From Monomorium pharaonis (lineage: Eukaryota; Arthropoda; Insecta; Hymenoptera; Formicidae): 64,000 nucleotides of DNA. The DNA is taken from NCBI RefSeq assembly GCF_013373865.1, contig NC_050474.1, positions 11,721,886 through 11,785,885 on the forward strand, given 5' to 3'. The position numbers and the translations under genes are program-made. Below the pieces are notes generated by a model. It did no database searches, had not been told where the DNA came from, and worked only from the letters and a program-made list of their open reading frames with translations. Of the stretch, positions 41,596-52,803 are shown piece after piece (the first letter of the stretch is position 1; every line of letters begins with the position of its first letter).

Positions 41596-41744
41596 TATAT
41601 TCTCTGTTTTAACCAAAACTACAAACAGTTATAACTAAAGTTTTAGTTATAACTTTATAACAGATTTTATAACCTGACATCAACTTTAACGATTAATATT
41701 TTGTTTCACGAAGCAGACTGCCACATTTTTTGCCAGATTCTTTC

Positions 41745-42130
41745 GTTTCGTGTCAAAACGCGTCGAATGAACAAAAATTTATCGATATCGAGGTGGAACC
41801 CGTATTCTAAATAATTATCATTAATAATTAGATTTATACTTTTGTGCAATACAGATCTGTATTATAATAAAAAAATTTTTAAGCAATCACTCAAATTACA
41901 TATAAATACGTACTTTAATTAATATTATTAAATATTAAATTATTATATAAATCAGATATATGCGTATTATACACATCTCAATGCAATGAACATAAAGAAT
42001 AAAGATGTGCCACAACTTTTTAGTAGCAATCACTCATGTACATATACACATATATCAATTCTTCGTAAGTAAAAATTTCAACAGATTGAAATTTATGTTA
42101 TGTTTAAGTTTACAGCTATTTCTAATGTTA
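41745..42130. other. no gene seen; AT-rich spacer
   Basis: Short open frames only, without features. Confidence 0.4.
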
Positions 42131-42371
42131 GGGCCACCGCACAAGCTTTTTCGTAACACGTTACGTTACGTTAAGTGCTCCATAAACCTAAGTTTGTACT
42201 TAAAATTAAACTTACATCAACGCACAAAGAAACTTTTAACGTAAGTTCTTAAGTTCTTACGTTAAGGATTTCTTTGTGCGTTGATTTAAGTTAAATTTTA
42301 AGTACAACTTAGGTTCGTATGGAGTACTTAACGTAACGTAACGCGTTATGGAAGAGTTTGTGCGATTGCCC
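42131..42371. mobile_element. hairpin MITE, TTA target
   Basis: A 241 bp near-perfect hairpin: GGGCCACCGCACAAGC...AACACGTTACGTTACGTTAAG pairs with CTTAACGTAACGTAACGCGTT...GTGCGATTGCCC. Flanked by TTA at 42128-42130 and 42372-42374, the PIF/Harbinger duplication size. Confidence 0.8.
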
Positions 42372-42702
42372 TTACTGAGGTTTCAGATCTATAGCTATTT
42401 CCTGATTGGTTCTTAAGCTTATGTTTACGTCTTATTCTTATGCTTACGAAAATTCATGTGCGATGGCCTTTAGGGCCATTACACACAAAATGGCATAACC
42501 TGCATATGCATACCCAGTGAACACAGTAATATAGTAGCAGTGTAACAGCAATGTAACCGAATATAACAGGTTATGTTACTCTGAAATTACACGTAACTTA
42601 CATGTAAGTTACAATTTCCGACTCAGCAATATAACATGTTATAATTACATGTTATCTAAGCGCCACACAACAGTTACAAAGAAAAATAAAATAAAATAAA
42701 AT

Positions 42703-44023
42703 CCCACACAGCACACTTTATCTTAAGGATGTCCCTAGGATGTCATTTTGGGATATCGCAATATCGTTGGATATCCGTGGACCGTCTTCGATATCCGAGA
42801 GATATCCAAGGGATGCACAAATGTCCACCGATTTGACATCCTGTAGATATCTCAAACGATATCCAAAGGATATCCAAGGGATTTCCTGAGATATCGTAAT
42901 ATACCCTAGTGAAAAAATTTGTCAGAATTAAAAAAATTTTTTTCAGGATTTCCGATAAATGTTTCGATTTTTTATAATTGAAACGTTTCTTGGAAAAACT
43001 TTAAAAATAAAAATTTTGATTAATTTAAAAAATTTTTGAATATTTCTAAGTATTTTTGAGAGTTTCTAAGAATTGAAAAAAACTTGAACAAAAAATAAAA
43101 AATTCTAATTATTTTTACGGCAATTTTGTAAGAGAAAGAAGACTATAATATAACATGTTTCAGCCAAGCCACAGTTGTACCTGTTAAAGCATGTTTAATA
43201 GTTTAATATCTCTATACCTGAAAAAACGGTCATCCATCCAAGTGTCAACCCTCGCCGATGTCGCTTGACTTCGAAGACCGTACACATTCTAACGCTGCGT
43301 GGTGATCCATAAACACTTCTTGTTTATGGATTCATATTTGTTATAGATCATTACAATAGATGTTGTCAGAAGGATAAAACATGTATAGTTAACTTATATT
43401 TTTATAAATAAATATGAAGTTTTACAATTTTTTTTACTTTTTTTACTATTTTTATATATGCGCGCAAAATAGTATGTAGACTAACTAATTAAAAAATCTG
43501 TTTTTGCTCTGTTTGTATAAAATAAAAAAATTTTTTTAATGTCATTTTTTATAATTTTTTAGTATATGTGGCATATTATTAATATGCCACATTGTTTCCA
43601 TAAGTGTATTTTCTTTATTTTCTGACGTTTTAATCTACGTTTCTTAAAGATTTAATTTACACTTCTGTCACTCTTTTGTTACATTATAATTATAATGTAA
43701 CGCAAAAAATAAACTTTCCCTTTACACTTGATTTATGCTCCATTAATTGTAGAGATAAAAAAGATATGATGGGATATTATTTGGATGTAATAGGATATCG
43801 TAAGATATTAATGAATATCTTACAATATCTTATATTTTAAGATATTTTTTGGGGATATCGAAATATATTAATAAGATATCATATGATATCTTAAGATATT
43901 TTACGATATTTTAAGATATTTTTGTAGGATATTTCGGGAGCTACTCATTGAGATATCCGTGGGATCGCCTTCGTCTGTCTGGGATAATTTGGGATATCCT
44001 CAGGATAAAGTGTGCTGTGTGGG
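42703..44023. mobile_element. CCCACACAGCACAC TIR element
   Basis: The left end CCCACACAGCACACTTTATC pairs with GATAAAGTGTGCTGTGTGGG at the right. Next to both ends are arrays of GATATC-containing short units (GGATATCC, AGATATCTTAAGATATT). A 5S-like segment lies at 43227-43285. A truncated relative is at 6785-7550. Non-coding. Confidence 0.8.
43227..43285 (-). repeat. 5S rRNA-like segment, copy 2
   Basis: Minus strand: CGAAGTCAAGCGACATCGGC then ACTTGGATGGATGACCG followed by TTTTTT. Same segment as at 7128 and 48951. Confidence 0.6.
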
Positions 44024-44317
44024 ATTATACAATTTTTGTTGAATAACTGTAATGCCAAAACGATGTATAACAGCTATATCATTTGCGTATAACAAATATT
44101 ACGTAACAGGTTATTTCCATGCCATATAGCACCTACATATCACAAGAATAACAATGTTAAATTACATGTAACTTCCATGTTATATTGCCGCTATAAAATG
44201 TGTTCACTGGGTAGCATAAGAGCGCTAGGCCAATAAGCATCTTATGTAAATCAATATGGCGACCTTATGCTAGGGACGGAATTCATAGACTGATCTTAAG
44301 TTCAAGAATTGTCTTAA

Positions 44318-44475
44318 GGCCGAAATCACATGGTGGGGAATAGAGCTGCAGAATAGAACGTGCGTCATAGAAGCAGCCAATCAGAGCTTTGCCGCATTAG
44401 AATGCGTTGATGCGGCAAAGCTCTGATTGGCTGCTTCTATTCCGCAGCTTCATTCCGCACCATGTGATTTTGGCC
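44318..44475. mobile_element. hairpin MITE, TAA target
   Basis: GGCCGAAATCACATGG... pairs with ...CCATGTGATTTTGGCC, including CAGCCAATCAGAGCTTTGCC and its complement. TAA lies at 44315-44317 and 44476-44478. Confidence 0.82.
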
Positions 44476-44478
44476 TAA

Positions 44479-45058
44479 GGGTGACGTCCCATGGAGCGGA
44501 TTACGCGGAAGCGGAACGAGCGGATCACCAATCATGGGATCGTTCTGATAGAACCCTTTTAATAATTTCGTCAAAACTAAAGACCTATAATCAAAGATGC
44601 GCCAATGGCCCCCCACCATGACTGCTATCCACCATCTTGTACGGAGACTGGATGGGGGTTGGGGGCTGGGATCTGGGGCTGGGGTAGTGGAGATAATAAA
44701 CAATGCGAGCCTGCTCCAAGTTGTACGCAGCCATATAACAGATGCAAATTTAATTTTTCTTGTTCTTCCTGAGTGTATCGTCAAAATATAGTGACCCTCG
44801 AGAGTGCAGAGATTGAATTACCTTATAATTTCTGACACATATTTCTTCAACCTATGCTGCTCAACACAGAGCACTCTCTCCTCTTCCTTGCCCAGCGTGG
44901 GTGCGCAATGGCGGATAAACCATGTGACTCAAGTGACCAATCAAAATTGTGTTCGCCATTGGCGAATCTTTGATTATAGGTCTTTAGTCAAAACGATTCC
45001 GTGATTGGTGATCCGCTCGTTCCGCTTCCGCGTAATCCGCTCCATGGGACGTCACCCT
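44479..45058. mobile_element. 580 bp MITE, TAA target
   Basis: The left end GGGTGACGTCCCATGGAGCG pairs with CGCTCCATGGGACGTCACCC over about 55 bp, with further pairing inside (AAGACCTATAATCAAAGAT). TAA lies at 44476-44478 and 45059-45061. Non-coding. Confidence 0.82.
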
Positions 45059-45061
45059 AAA

Positions 45062-45329
45062 GGGCCATCTACAATGGAGTGTTTTAGCCGTAACAGCACT
45101 AAAACTACGGCAATGCTGTCTAGAATAAAAACGACGTAGCAATAACATACAAGCCGGCCATCAAAGAAAGGCGACCAAAAACTAATCCCGAATGCCCCAA
45201 CGCTCATCGTAAGCACGCAATGAATTGGCTCAATGTCTGCTGTAGGTTGTAAACAGTAAAGCAATACGAAGTGGAGACATTTTCTACGACTACTGTTACG
45301 GCCTACGACTCTCCATTGTAGATGGCCCT
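45062..45329. mobile_element. 268 bp MITE, TAA target
   Basis: AGGGCCATCTACAATGGAGT and GCCGTAACAG pair with CTGTTACGGC and ACTCTCCATTGTAGATGGCCCT. TAA lies at 45059-45061 and 45330-45332. Confidence 0.82.
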
Positions 45330-45704
45330 TAAGACTCCATATATGCGGTGATCTCCGGCAAACGCTGCGGTGACCAATCAGGAGCCAGGCGCAAATCAGG
45401 TTCCGGCAAGCTCCGGCATGCCGCACCGCACTGCGTGAGATTATGAAGACTCCATATACGCGGTGAAGTTTTGGCAAATGTTGCGGTGACTAATCAGGAG
45501 CTAGGCGCAAGTAGAGTTCCGGCAAGCTCCAGCATGCCGCACCGCACTGCGTTGAAATTAAAATATTTTAATTTTTCCGCACTACACGTTAATCGGCTAG
45601 AGTTGAGAAAACTATCGGATATTTTCGGAAGGCGAAAACTACTAGAATGTTTACAACTGACTCTTTGTAGGTTAAAATCATACGAAACAGAAGAGGCTAT
45701 ATAT

Positions 45705-47205
45705 CAATCATGGATTTTATTCACGATGAAAATTCATCAAGTAGTATAGAATATAATTCTGAGGACGTCAATGAACTTATAATTTATTACATCAGAATCC
45801 GGCCGCAATTATGGGATTTTAAAGACAAACAGTATAGAGACAACGTTTTTAAAAAAAAAATTGTGGTGTGAAGTGGCTAAGGAAGGCTAACTAAATGTGA
45901 CTAGTATGTATTGTTTGAAAAACATTTCTAGCGTCTCTATAAAAAAATGTATTATAAACTTCCTGATCCTTATCGAAGAACATTGATTAAAAATACAGAA
46001 AAGTTTTCTTGAGTTTTTATTATAATTGATGATTGTTTAACATCATAAGCCACATTCTTGAACGAATGCCAATATTTATCAAAACAAAATGAAATTACTT
46101 CTAAAATTAAAATAATTTATAAATATGTTCTTAGATATAAAAAAATTTATAGTATTAACAATTATAAAATTATGATAAATTTAAACAGAAGAGTTTGTAA
46201 AGAACCGATGGAGAAATCTTCGAGATTGGTATATAAAGGAGAAAAAGAAATCCATAACAAAAAGTGGACAAACAGCTGTTCATTTTTCCCCGTGGCCACT
46301 TATGACACACTTAAATTTTTTATCGGATGTAGTGGAACCTCGCAAGTAAGCTTTACTTTCTTCAAATGTAAAATTATTATAATTTTGGTGTAGTTGATAG
46401 AATAGCAAAATCATGTTAGTTTCATTATTATTTGAATCATGATTGTAATCGTCAATTTTTCTTTTTTAAAAACAGTATACTTTTATATAAACTAATAATT
46501 TCTGTTTTATAAATTCTCAATTAGAACTGTAACAAATTTCCTAAGTTTTGGTATTGAACCTGTACGTTCCTTATCCGTTGACACGCCATCACCATCAGAG
46601 ACATTTGAAACAGAAGAATATGTGCGTAATGCGTATAATACACAAGAATTTCATGGTAAAAAATATTTATGTAAATAACTCTTTATAGAAAGAGAAAAAT
46701 TCCTTATACATAATTTACTTTACATGTATCATAGTTTAAAGTCAAGCTATACAAAAGTCTGGTTTGAAACTATGATACGCATAAAATATTTTCTACATAG
46801 AAATTTTCTCTATGTAATACGTACTTTAACTAAAATTTTATTATACTTTTTAAAATTTCATTATATTATTTTACAGTAGACAATATGTGGGATACTAATA
46901 TGAGGTAGACAGAACAAATAGAATTCTGTTCACCACGTCCGTTAAGTATGCTGTCTCGTCCTTCTAATAGTGCTTCGCCTCGTCCTAATAGTATCTCGCC
47001 TCGTCCTAATAGTACTTCGCCTTGTCTTCCAAGACCTCCGTCTTGAACTTCGAACATTTCGTCTCATTCTGTGAGCGATTCTGGTGCCTCGCTTTGTCCT
47101 CCAAGACCTCCATCTCGTACTCCGAGCATTTCCCCTCGTTCTGAGAGCTATTCTGGTAGCCATTCTCAACAAAATCAAATCCGCCAACCTGCAAAACGAG
47201 GTAAA
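45705..47205 (+). pseudogene. Harbinger MADF-domain protein, 5' exons, decayed
   Basis: This is the DNA-binding accessory protein of insect Harbinger elements. The first piece (45712-45890) reads MDFIHDENSSSSIEYNSEDV then LIIYYIRIRPQLWDFKDKQY, the start of a MADF domain, and breaks in a nine-A run near 45850. A second piece at 46200-46345 carries the rest (KKWTNSCSFFPVATYDTLKF). At 46930-47205 a Ser/Pro/Arg-rich linker (SISPRPNSTSP) follows. Introns between pieces are plausible. Stops and frame changes are numerous. The BESS end is at 50515-50704. Confidence 0.65.
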
Positions 47206-47599
47206 TTTATTGTATCTTTATTTAAAAATAAATCACATTTTTAAATTATTTAATTAAGTATTAAAAAAAAAACAGTTTGTGCAGTGTACTATCCTACAAC
47301 TGATTTACTTAAATATCTTAATTATATAGTGCATTAGTAAAAAGAAAATAGTTGATTGATATGCCAAATTTTATTTTTCTATAAAATAATGAAGATTATG
47401 TATCACAGGGATCGTACTCTTTCTTCTTTTTTCTCTTTTTCCTCTTTTTCCATTACTGTTCCCTTTTTTACACTAAATCCCACAACCCTCCTCTATTTCC
47501 TCTATTTTTGACATGGCACATAAAGTTTTAGTGTCTTAACGGGCTTAAAGTTTTAAATTTTGTAAATAGTTGCGTTTATTTTAACAACTGGTGAATTAA

Positions 47600-47752
47600 C
47601 GGGCACGTTCAGCAGACGAAGCAGATTAGTGAGCGCTCAGTGATTCTCTGATATGATTGGTTCTTGCCTTTAGTTCTTCGTTGGATTTAGAAGCAGAAAC
47701 CAATCGCAGTAAAGAATCACTAATCCGCTCCATCTGTTGAACTCGCCCATTG
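47600..47752. mobile_element. hairpin MITE
   Basis: GGGCACGTTCAGCAGACGAA with GCAGATTAGTGA pairs with TCACTAATCCGC and TCCATCTGTTGAACTCGCCC. Target duplication not resolved. Confidence 0.65.
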
Positions 47753-47972
47753 TCTTATTAAAATTTGACGTTGATTTGTTGCTTTAATAGTAAGAGCCAA
47801 TCATGTTTGACTACTCACAGTATGTTCTGTTGAGCGCGCCTATTGACACTAACCAATCACAGATGTTGGTCTATATTTTGTTGTCGCAGGCTACGCTTGC
47901 ACATATCGTGTGATGTGAAAACTTTTTGGGAAACATCATCCAAATATTATTAGCTTAGAAGACAAAATAAAT

Positions 47973-48469
47973 ATGAATGAAAATACATTTAATGCCAGAT
48001 TTTCAGTAATTGATGAATTAAAAGGATTTAATTCTATGCCTTACAAAGTATCGATAACAGATGAACTTTTAAAACTTGCACGAAATGCACGTTGTTCATA
48101 TTACGCTTACTTAGATGAGCAGAAAAGAAATGCAGAAAAAAAGAAAAAACAAGAAGCAGACGAGGAAGAAAGTAAAAAAAAAGAATTATCTATATTAGAA
48201 AATGTAAAAGCATAAAAACCTTAAAATCTTAGTTAATATCTGAAGAGAAAGCGTATAAAGAAACTATCGAAGAATCCGAACAAATGCAAACATTACTGAA
48301 AAATTCAGCTAAGTCCGTCACAAATAAAATAGTTTTACAAGAATTAATAGGGAGTTTAGAAAATCTTCGAAATAAAGAGAAAGAACAAAGAGTTAGAGTT
48401 GAAAAATTAAGAGGAAAAGTTCAAAAACGGAAATCTCAACTTATTAAGAGAGAGAATACACCCAAGTAG
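47973..48469 (+). pseudogene. coiled-coil protein fragment of transposon type
   Basis: The first frame (47973-48215) reads FNSMPYKVSITDELLKLARN then a Lys/Glu coil; a second frame (48284-48469) continues as a coil (LENLRNKEKEQRVRVEKL). The first motif resembles proteins I associate with hAT-type or zinc-finger-MYM transposon genes, but this is memory only. It lies in an intron of the MADF gene and is broken at least once. Confidence 0.4.
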
Positions 48470-48761
48470 CAAGGTGATGTCTAATTGACGGCATTTTTTA
48501 GTCATTTTATGACGAACCAGACGTCATAATGTCGAGATAAAATGACGTCTAAATGTCGTAAAACTGACGTACATTTGTCTCATCTTAACGACGTCATATA
48601 TTGACGTCAAAAATACGTCATTATTTTCATATTATTGACGTCATTTTCAAGAAGCTAGTATCGTACATTTGACGGTATTTTATTGTTATTTTTATGACAA
48701 AACATAGGTTTTTAGATTACATTTAATAAAGACGACATTTTAACGTCATTTTTATGACTAT
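48461..48761. mobile_element. CCCAAGTAGCAA family MITE, right end lost
   Basis: It starts CCCAAGTAGCAAGGTGATGT like the MITE at 6139. The body is a run of TGACGTC/AACGTCA variants. It is cut by the next element, and no inverted end is found. Confidence 0.6.
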
Positions 48762-49606
48762 CCCAGGTAGTAAAAGCCGTTATTTTGACGTTTTAGAAAA
48801 TATTTCGGGTACATGTCCTATATATGCAGTACTTGCATTATAAAAATATCGAAATAACATAATTATAATGTAAAAAAAAATCTACGTTGTTTCTCAACAA
48901 GCATCACGACTCACCACACCATAGTCACATTTGGAATTGCCTAACTTCCGCGGTCACCCATCCAACTCTGAACCGCCGTCGACGTTGCTTGACTTCGAAG
49001 ATCGTACGCTACCTAGCCCTTTGTGATGATCCATGAACACTTGATGATCATGAATACATATTTGTTATAGATCAGTTCAATAGATGCGAGAAACATGAAA
49101 CTTGTAGTTAACTAATATTTTTATAAATAAATATAAATTTACAGTTTTTTTCCTGATTTTTACATATGCAAAATAACATGTGGAATAACTTATAGAAATA
49201 TGTTTTTGCTCTGTTTTTTTGATAAAGCTAAATTATACCTCAGACAAAACGCAATATTTATAAAATATTTATAATATTTATTTAAATATTTTATAAATAT
49301 TTATCCAAATATTTTATAAATATTTTTGTGGTCTTAGATTTGACAAATCATAAAGATTTATCATAAATATTATAAAAATATTTATGAAATATTTATAAAT
49401 ATTTACAAAATATTACTTATACAAATCTATCTTTTATTTACCGTAAATATTATATAAAATATTTAATCTATATTTTAATATGTTGAATAAAGATTTTTTT
49501 CTTCGTATATATAAAATATGTGTAAAATATTTATATAATATTTTGAAAAAATAAATATTAATAAATATTAATAAATATTTATCATAAATATTATGTGCTG
49601 CCTGGG
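48762..49606. mobile_element. CCCAGGTAGTA TIR element with 5S-like module
   Basis: The left CCCAGGTAGTA pairs imperfectly with the right TGCTGCCTGGG. The right half is a dense series of TATTTATAAATATTT palindromes (49250-49600). A 5S-like segment and its flank (48951-49200) match two other repeats in the window. Confidence 0.55.
48951..49010 (-). repeat. 5S rRNA-like segment, copy 3
   Basis: The best of the three: minus strand CGAAGTCAAGCAACGTCGAC then GTTGGATGGGTGACCGCGG. Confidence 0.62.
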
Positions 49607-49702
49607 GATGATTCTAAAATATTGATAGTATTAATTATATAAAATATTATATTAATTTTAATAATGTTGTTTATTAACCAATCTTTAAATAATGATAGTT
49701 AT

Positions 49703-50023
49703 AGGTAGCAAGGTGTCGTCCACTAGACCTCAATAATTTGTCATTTGAGGTCAAATCGTCAATTATTACAAAGAATTATAGTTAACGTCAGTAATTAGTC
49801 ACTAATAAAATCTTATTAATACGTCGTAAAATGATCAATTAACTGACGTTATTAATTAGTCAAGAATATGACGTCGGAAATACGTTGTAGGATGGATAAA
49901 TGACTGACGTAATTAATAGGTCAAAAAATGACGTTACTATTACGTCTTAATTTGGTAACATGACGTCTGCGACCTTAAATGACGAATTATTGACGTCGTA
50001 TTAACGTCACCTTGCTACCTGGG
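49703..50023. mobile_element. CCCAAGTAGCAA family MITE, copy 3
   Basis: The left AGGTAGCAAGGTGTCGTC pairs with the right GACGTCGTATTAACGTCACC then TTGCTACCT. The interior consists of AATGACGTC-type units. About 320 bp, non-coding. Confidence 0.7.
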
Positions 50024-50514
50024 CAGTTAATAAAAAATTTAAAGCTAGTGAGAATGTCAGTGACCCATTTAGTAGTAAAAAATAAGCAATATCCAAATGT
50101 GATAAAATAAAACAATTGTACTAATTATTTTACTGCGATAACATTGGATCTTTTATTAATTTATGTAAGTTTGTAAGATATTATATAAGTTTATAAGATA
50201 TTAAGCTGAGCGTGCGTGTATATGTATAATACATACATCACACAGAAAGAATTTAATTTGTTTAACAAAATTTGTTTTTTTTAATGATTATTTTTATTAA
50301 AGAAGAATAACATTACGTTATATATAATTGTTTCTTATCAATTAAAATTCCCCTTATTTCATCAGAAATCTTCCCTTTTTTCATTAAGATTTTCCTCTTT
50401 TTCCCCTATAATAAAAAAAATAGAGAGTATGATCCCTGGTATCACATAAGTACGAAAATGTAATAAAAATAGATATAATATTAATATTCATTTAACTATT
50501 TTTTTAGCAAAACG

Positions 50515-50704
50515 ACAATTGTCTGAAACGCCTACAGATGCGGTCGATGAGGCAATTTTAAACTTGGTGGAAAAACGAACTTCGACCGACACCATGAATT
50601 CAGATGATCTTTTTTATTTGTCTATATCGTGGGATTTACAGCATCTAAATGTAAAATTACGTTTAAAGACACTTGTATTACAAAAGCGCTTTCTCAAGTT
50701 GTAG
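50515..50704 (+). pseudogene. Harbinger MADF protein, C-terminal BESS exon
   Basis: The frame (AKRQLSETPTDAVDEAILNL) leads to DDLFYLSI...LQHLNVKLRLKTLVLQ, the BESS protein-interaction motif that ends MADF/BESS proteins, and stops at 50704. The upstream TTTTTTTAG at about 50509 is a good 3' splice site. It belongs with the exons at 45.7-47.2 kb and faces the transposase gene tail to tail. Confidence 0.6.
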
Positions 50705-50844
50705 CAGAGAAACAAAATAAAACTTAAGCGATTAAATTTTTTTAAAATTGTTTTTTAATCAATTTTTACCTTCTACCTGTTGCATATACGCTTCCCGTTG
50801 AAAGTCAGGTAGCTTATTCCACTGCCAATGTACATGACCTTTCT

Positions 50845-52050
50845 TCATAAAATAGTCTGTGTAGATATTTCGAATTCTTTTGGCGTCATTTGCAGAGTTT
50901 CTGGATACATTTGGTGCAAAACCTCGAAGTGCACCAGGTGGTTCTTCGCATCGCATTGATCAATTTCTATATTTCCATAGCGATCTTCTACATCTATAAA
51001 TCCTACTGGAATATATCTTCTCTGACCAGGTAAAACCTTTAGATCCGCATCTCGAAGCCAATTGTGCAGCACCACACAACTTTTAACTATACGATCTACA
51101 GTTGAAAGGGATGCAACAATTGGTCGTTGAAATATTCTCCACCTAGCTGACAATACTCCAAATGCATTTTTTATTACGCGCCTTGCTCTGCTCAAGCAAT
51201 AATTAAAAATAATTTTTTCTGGACTCAAGTTAGCACCAGAATATGGTCGCATCAAATTCTTCAATAATGGGAACGCTGCATCACTTACAAATACTGCAGG
51301 AAGGTAAGTATCTGTATCCGGTAAGGCTTTAGGTGGAGGCAATGGCAGTGTTTCTGTTTCCATGCATTTTCCAAAATCTAGATTTTGAAAAATTCCTTCG
51401 TCACTTTCTCTACCAGCAGAACCGACGCTAACATATGTAAAGCGAAGATGAGCATCACAAACTCCCATTAAAATAGTGTTGTATGTGCCTTTGTAATTGT
51501 AAAAAGCTGATCCTGTATTTATGAAACATTGTGTAGTAACATGTTTTCCATCAATTGCTCCGATGCAATTTGGAAAATTCCACTTATTTTCGAAATCTTC
51601 TGCGATTTTAGCCCATGTTTCTACAGTTGGTGAAGGAAGTACTTGAGGCTGTAGTGTCAGCCAAATCGCTTCCGTTGTTTCCGCAATTATTTTTGGCACA
51701 GTAGATTTACCTACGCGGTAAAGATAATGTAGACTTGCCATACTATCTCCAGATGCAAGGTATCGCAACGTTAATGATAATCGTAGTGCTGGATGCAACG
51801 GTTCCCTTGTAATGTGTACTTTTGTAATAATAAGTTCTATCATTGTTAATAACTGATCAAATTGAAGAGGTGACATGCGATGGAAATTGAAAAAACGCTC
51901 TAGGTCACATCGAAGTTCCAGCACAAGGTTATTGTAAGCACCTTTAAGATATCGTTGCTCTATTATAGGATGAACCCATCATCGAGCTCTTCTCTTATTA
52001 ATTTGTTGCCTTTCTTGTTCCTGTCGTCGTCTTCGTCTTTTTTTTGCCAC
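50845..52050 (-). pseudogene. PIF/Harbinger transposase, start and catalytic Glu lost
   Basis: The long frame (51924-50845, 359 residues) has the helix-turn-helix (SLHYLYRVGKSTVPKIIAET), first Asp in CIGAIDGKHV (125), second Asp in FVSDAAFPLL (215), and SRARRVIKNAFGVLSARWRI, where the catalytic Glu of the usual IENAFG is Lys (252). Further upstream in the same frame, basic residues (KKRRRRRQEQERQQINKRRA) begin at a GTG (52050) where ATG is expected, and a TGA at 51979 interrupts. Without start and Glu it cannot act; MITEs nearby with TAA/TTA duplications may be its past substrates. Confidence 0.87.
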
Positions 52051-52069
52051 AATAGCAAGGCAAGAGCTT

Positions 52070-52202
52070 GAGTGAGTCCCAAATGCGCACAGTAACAAAC
52101 GGACACCACCAATCAAATTCTATAAATTCATCCTAACCTTAACCAACTCAGTAATCTGATTGGTGGTGTCCGTTTGTTACTGTGCGCATCTGGGACACTC
52201 CC
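52070..52202. mobile_element. hAT-type MITE, 8 bp target duplication
   Basis: Flanked by AAGAGCTT at 52062-52069 and 52203-52210. The ends GAGTGAGTCCCAAATGCGCA and complement pair through CAGTAACAAACGGACACCAC. The 8 bp duplication suggests hAT. It lies next to the transposase start. Confidence 0.8.
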
Positions 52203-52656
52203 AAGAGCTTCATTGCAATTCATTTTATTTTTTTTTCAACAATTCTATATTAAATAAAATATAATAAATTATTAGTAATATTACACGTTTATCTATTAAA
52301 ATTAAGACATTAATGACAATAATAAAGAATTACACACTTCAAAAAGGAAAAATATTGTTTAAAAAAGATTCGTTTATTTTAAGTTATACAATCGTTACGT
52401 TATACAATCGTGTTTATGTACACCACGATATATTGTGAAAACATTTGCATCTTCAATGACTTTGATTTCCGTACGTAGCGTAGCGCTAGACTCTACCGCG
52501 CGCGTACTTGAGTGAAACCTACCGCGTATATGGAGTCACCTTCCGCATGCGTTTGCCGGAGATCACCGCATATATGGAGTCTTAGCATTATGCTATGCTT
52601 GTGCAGCTCATGTCATTTTGTGTGTGATGGCCCTTAAGGTGGAAGCACATAAAATT

Positions 52657-52787
52657 GGGAGCGCTCCGATTGACCACATCCTAATTGACCACCGCTTTTC
52701 TAATTAGCGGTCCAATGGAAAAACTCTAAGCATTCATTGCTGCAAATGGTTGTGGCCAATTGCAACGTGGTCAATCGGGGCGCTCCC
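52657..52787. mobile_element. GGGAGCGCTCC MITE, copy 1
   Basis: GGGAGCGCTCCGATTGACCA pairs with TGGTCAATCGGGGCGCTCCC. Same ends as the unit at 56588. No clear duplication. Confidence 0.7.
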
Positions 52788-52803
52788 TCATAATAACATA
52801 AAC

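Larger units (their letters stand above)
40348..41744. mobile_element. TIR element interrupted by a second TIR element
   Basis: The ends pair over about 65 bp: GAAAGAATCTGACAAAAAAT with GGCAGTCTGC and ATTAATCGTTAAAGTTGA on the left, complement on the right (41680-41744). The interior also pairs further in (AACCAAAA...AACAGTT). The 1037 bp element at 40559-41595 is nested inside. No coding sequence. Confidence 0.75.
42513..44211. mobile_element. CCCAGTGAACACA family, copy 2, centre replaced
   Basis: Both ends match copies 1 and 3, and TA flanks the unit (42511-42512 and 44212-44213). The central 650 bp or so, including the tRNA-like segment, is missing and the element at 42703-44023 stands in its place. 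Confidence 0.82.
45333..52581. mobile_element. PIF/Harbinger element with insertions
   Basis: The left end GACTCCATATATGCGGTGAT with CTCCGGCAAACGC pairs with the right end (GCGTTTGCCGGAGATCACCG ... GGAGTC). A diverged second copy of the left end lies at 45449-45560. The flanks are TAA on the left and TTA on the right, so its own duplication is unresolved. Contents: a MADF/BESS protein gene (plus strand) and a Harbinger transposase (minus strand), with several MITEs inserted. About 7.25 kb. Confidence 0.82.
42473..52633. mobile_element. outer TIR element, now filled with insertions
   Basis: The left end GGGCCATTACACACAAAATG pairs with the right end CATTTTGTGTGTGATGGCCC; TTA flanks both (42470-42472 and 52634-52636). 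Only about 220 bp of its own sequence remains (42473-42512, 44212-44317, 52582-52633). The rest is the nest of elements listed below. Confidence 0.7.

Noticed and set aside
46942..47187. Minus-strand Arg/Thr repeat frames
   Set aside because: Shadows of the plus-strand Ser/Pro-rich linker of the MADF gene.
48951..49010. Functional 5S rRNA gene
   Set aside because: Only the middle of 5S is present, ends do not pair, and it sits inside a repeat.
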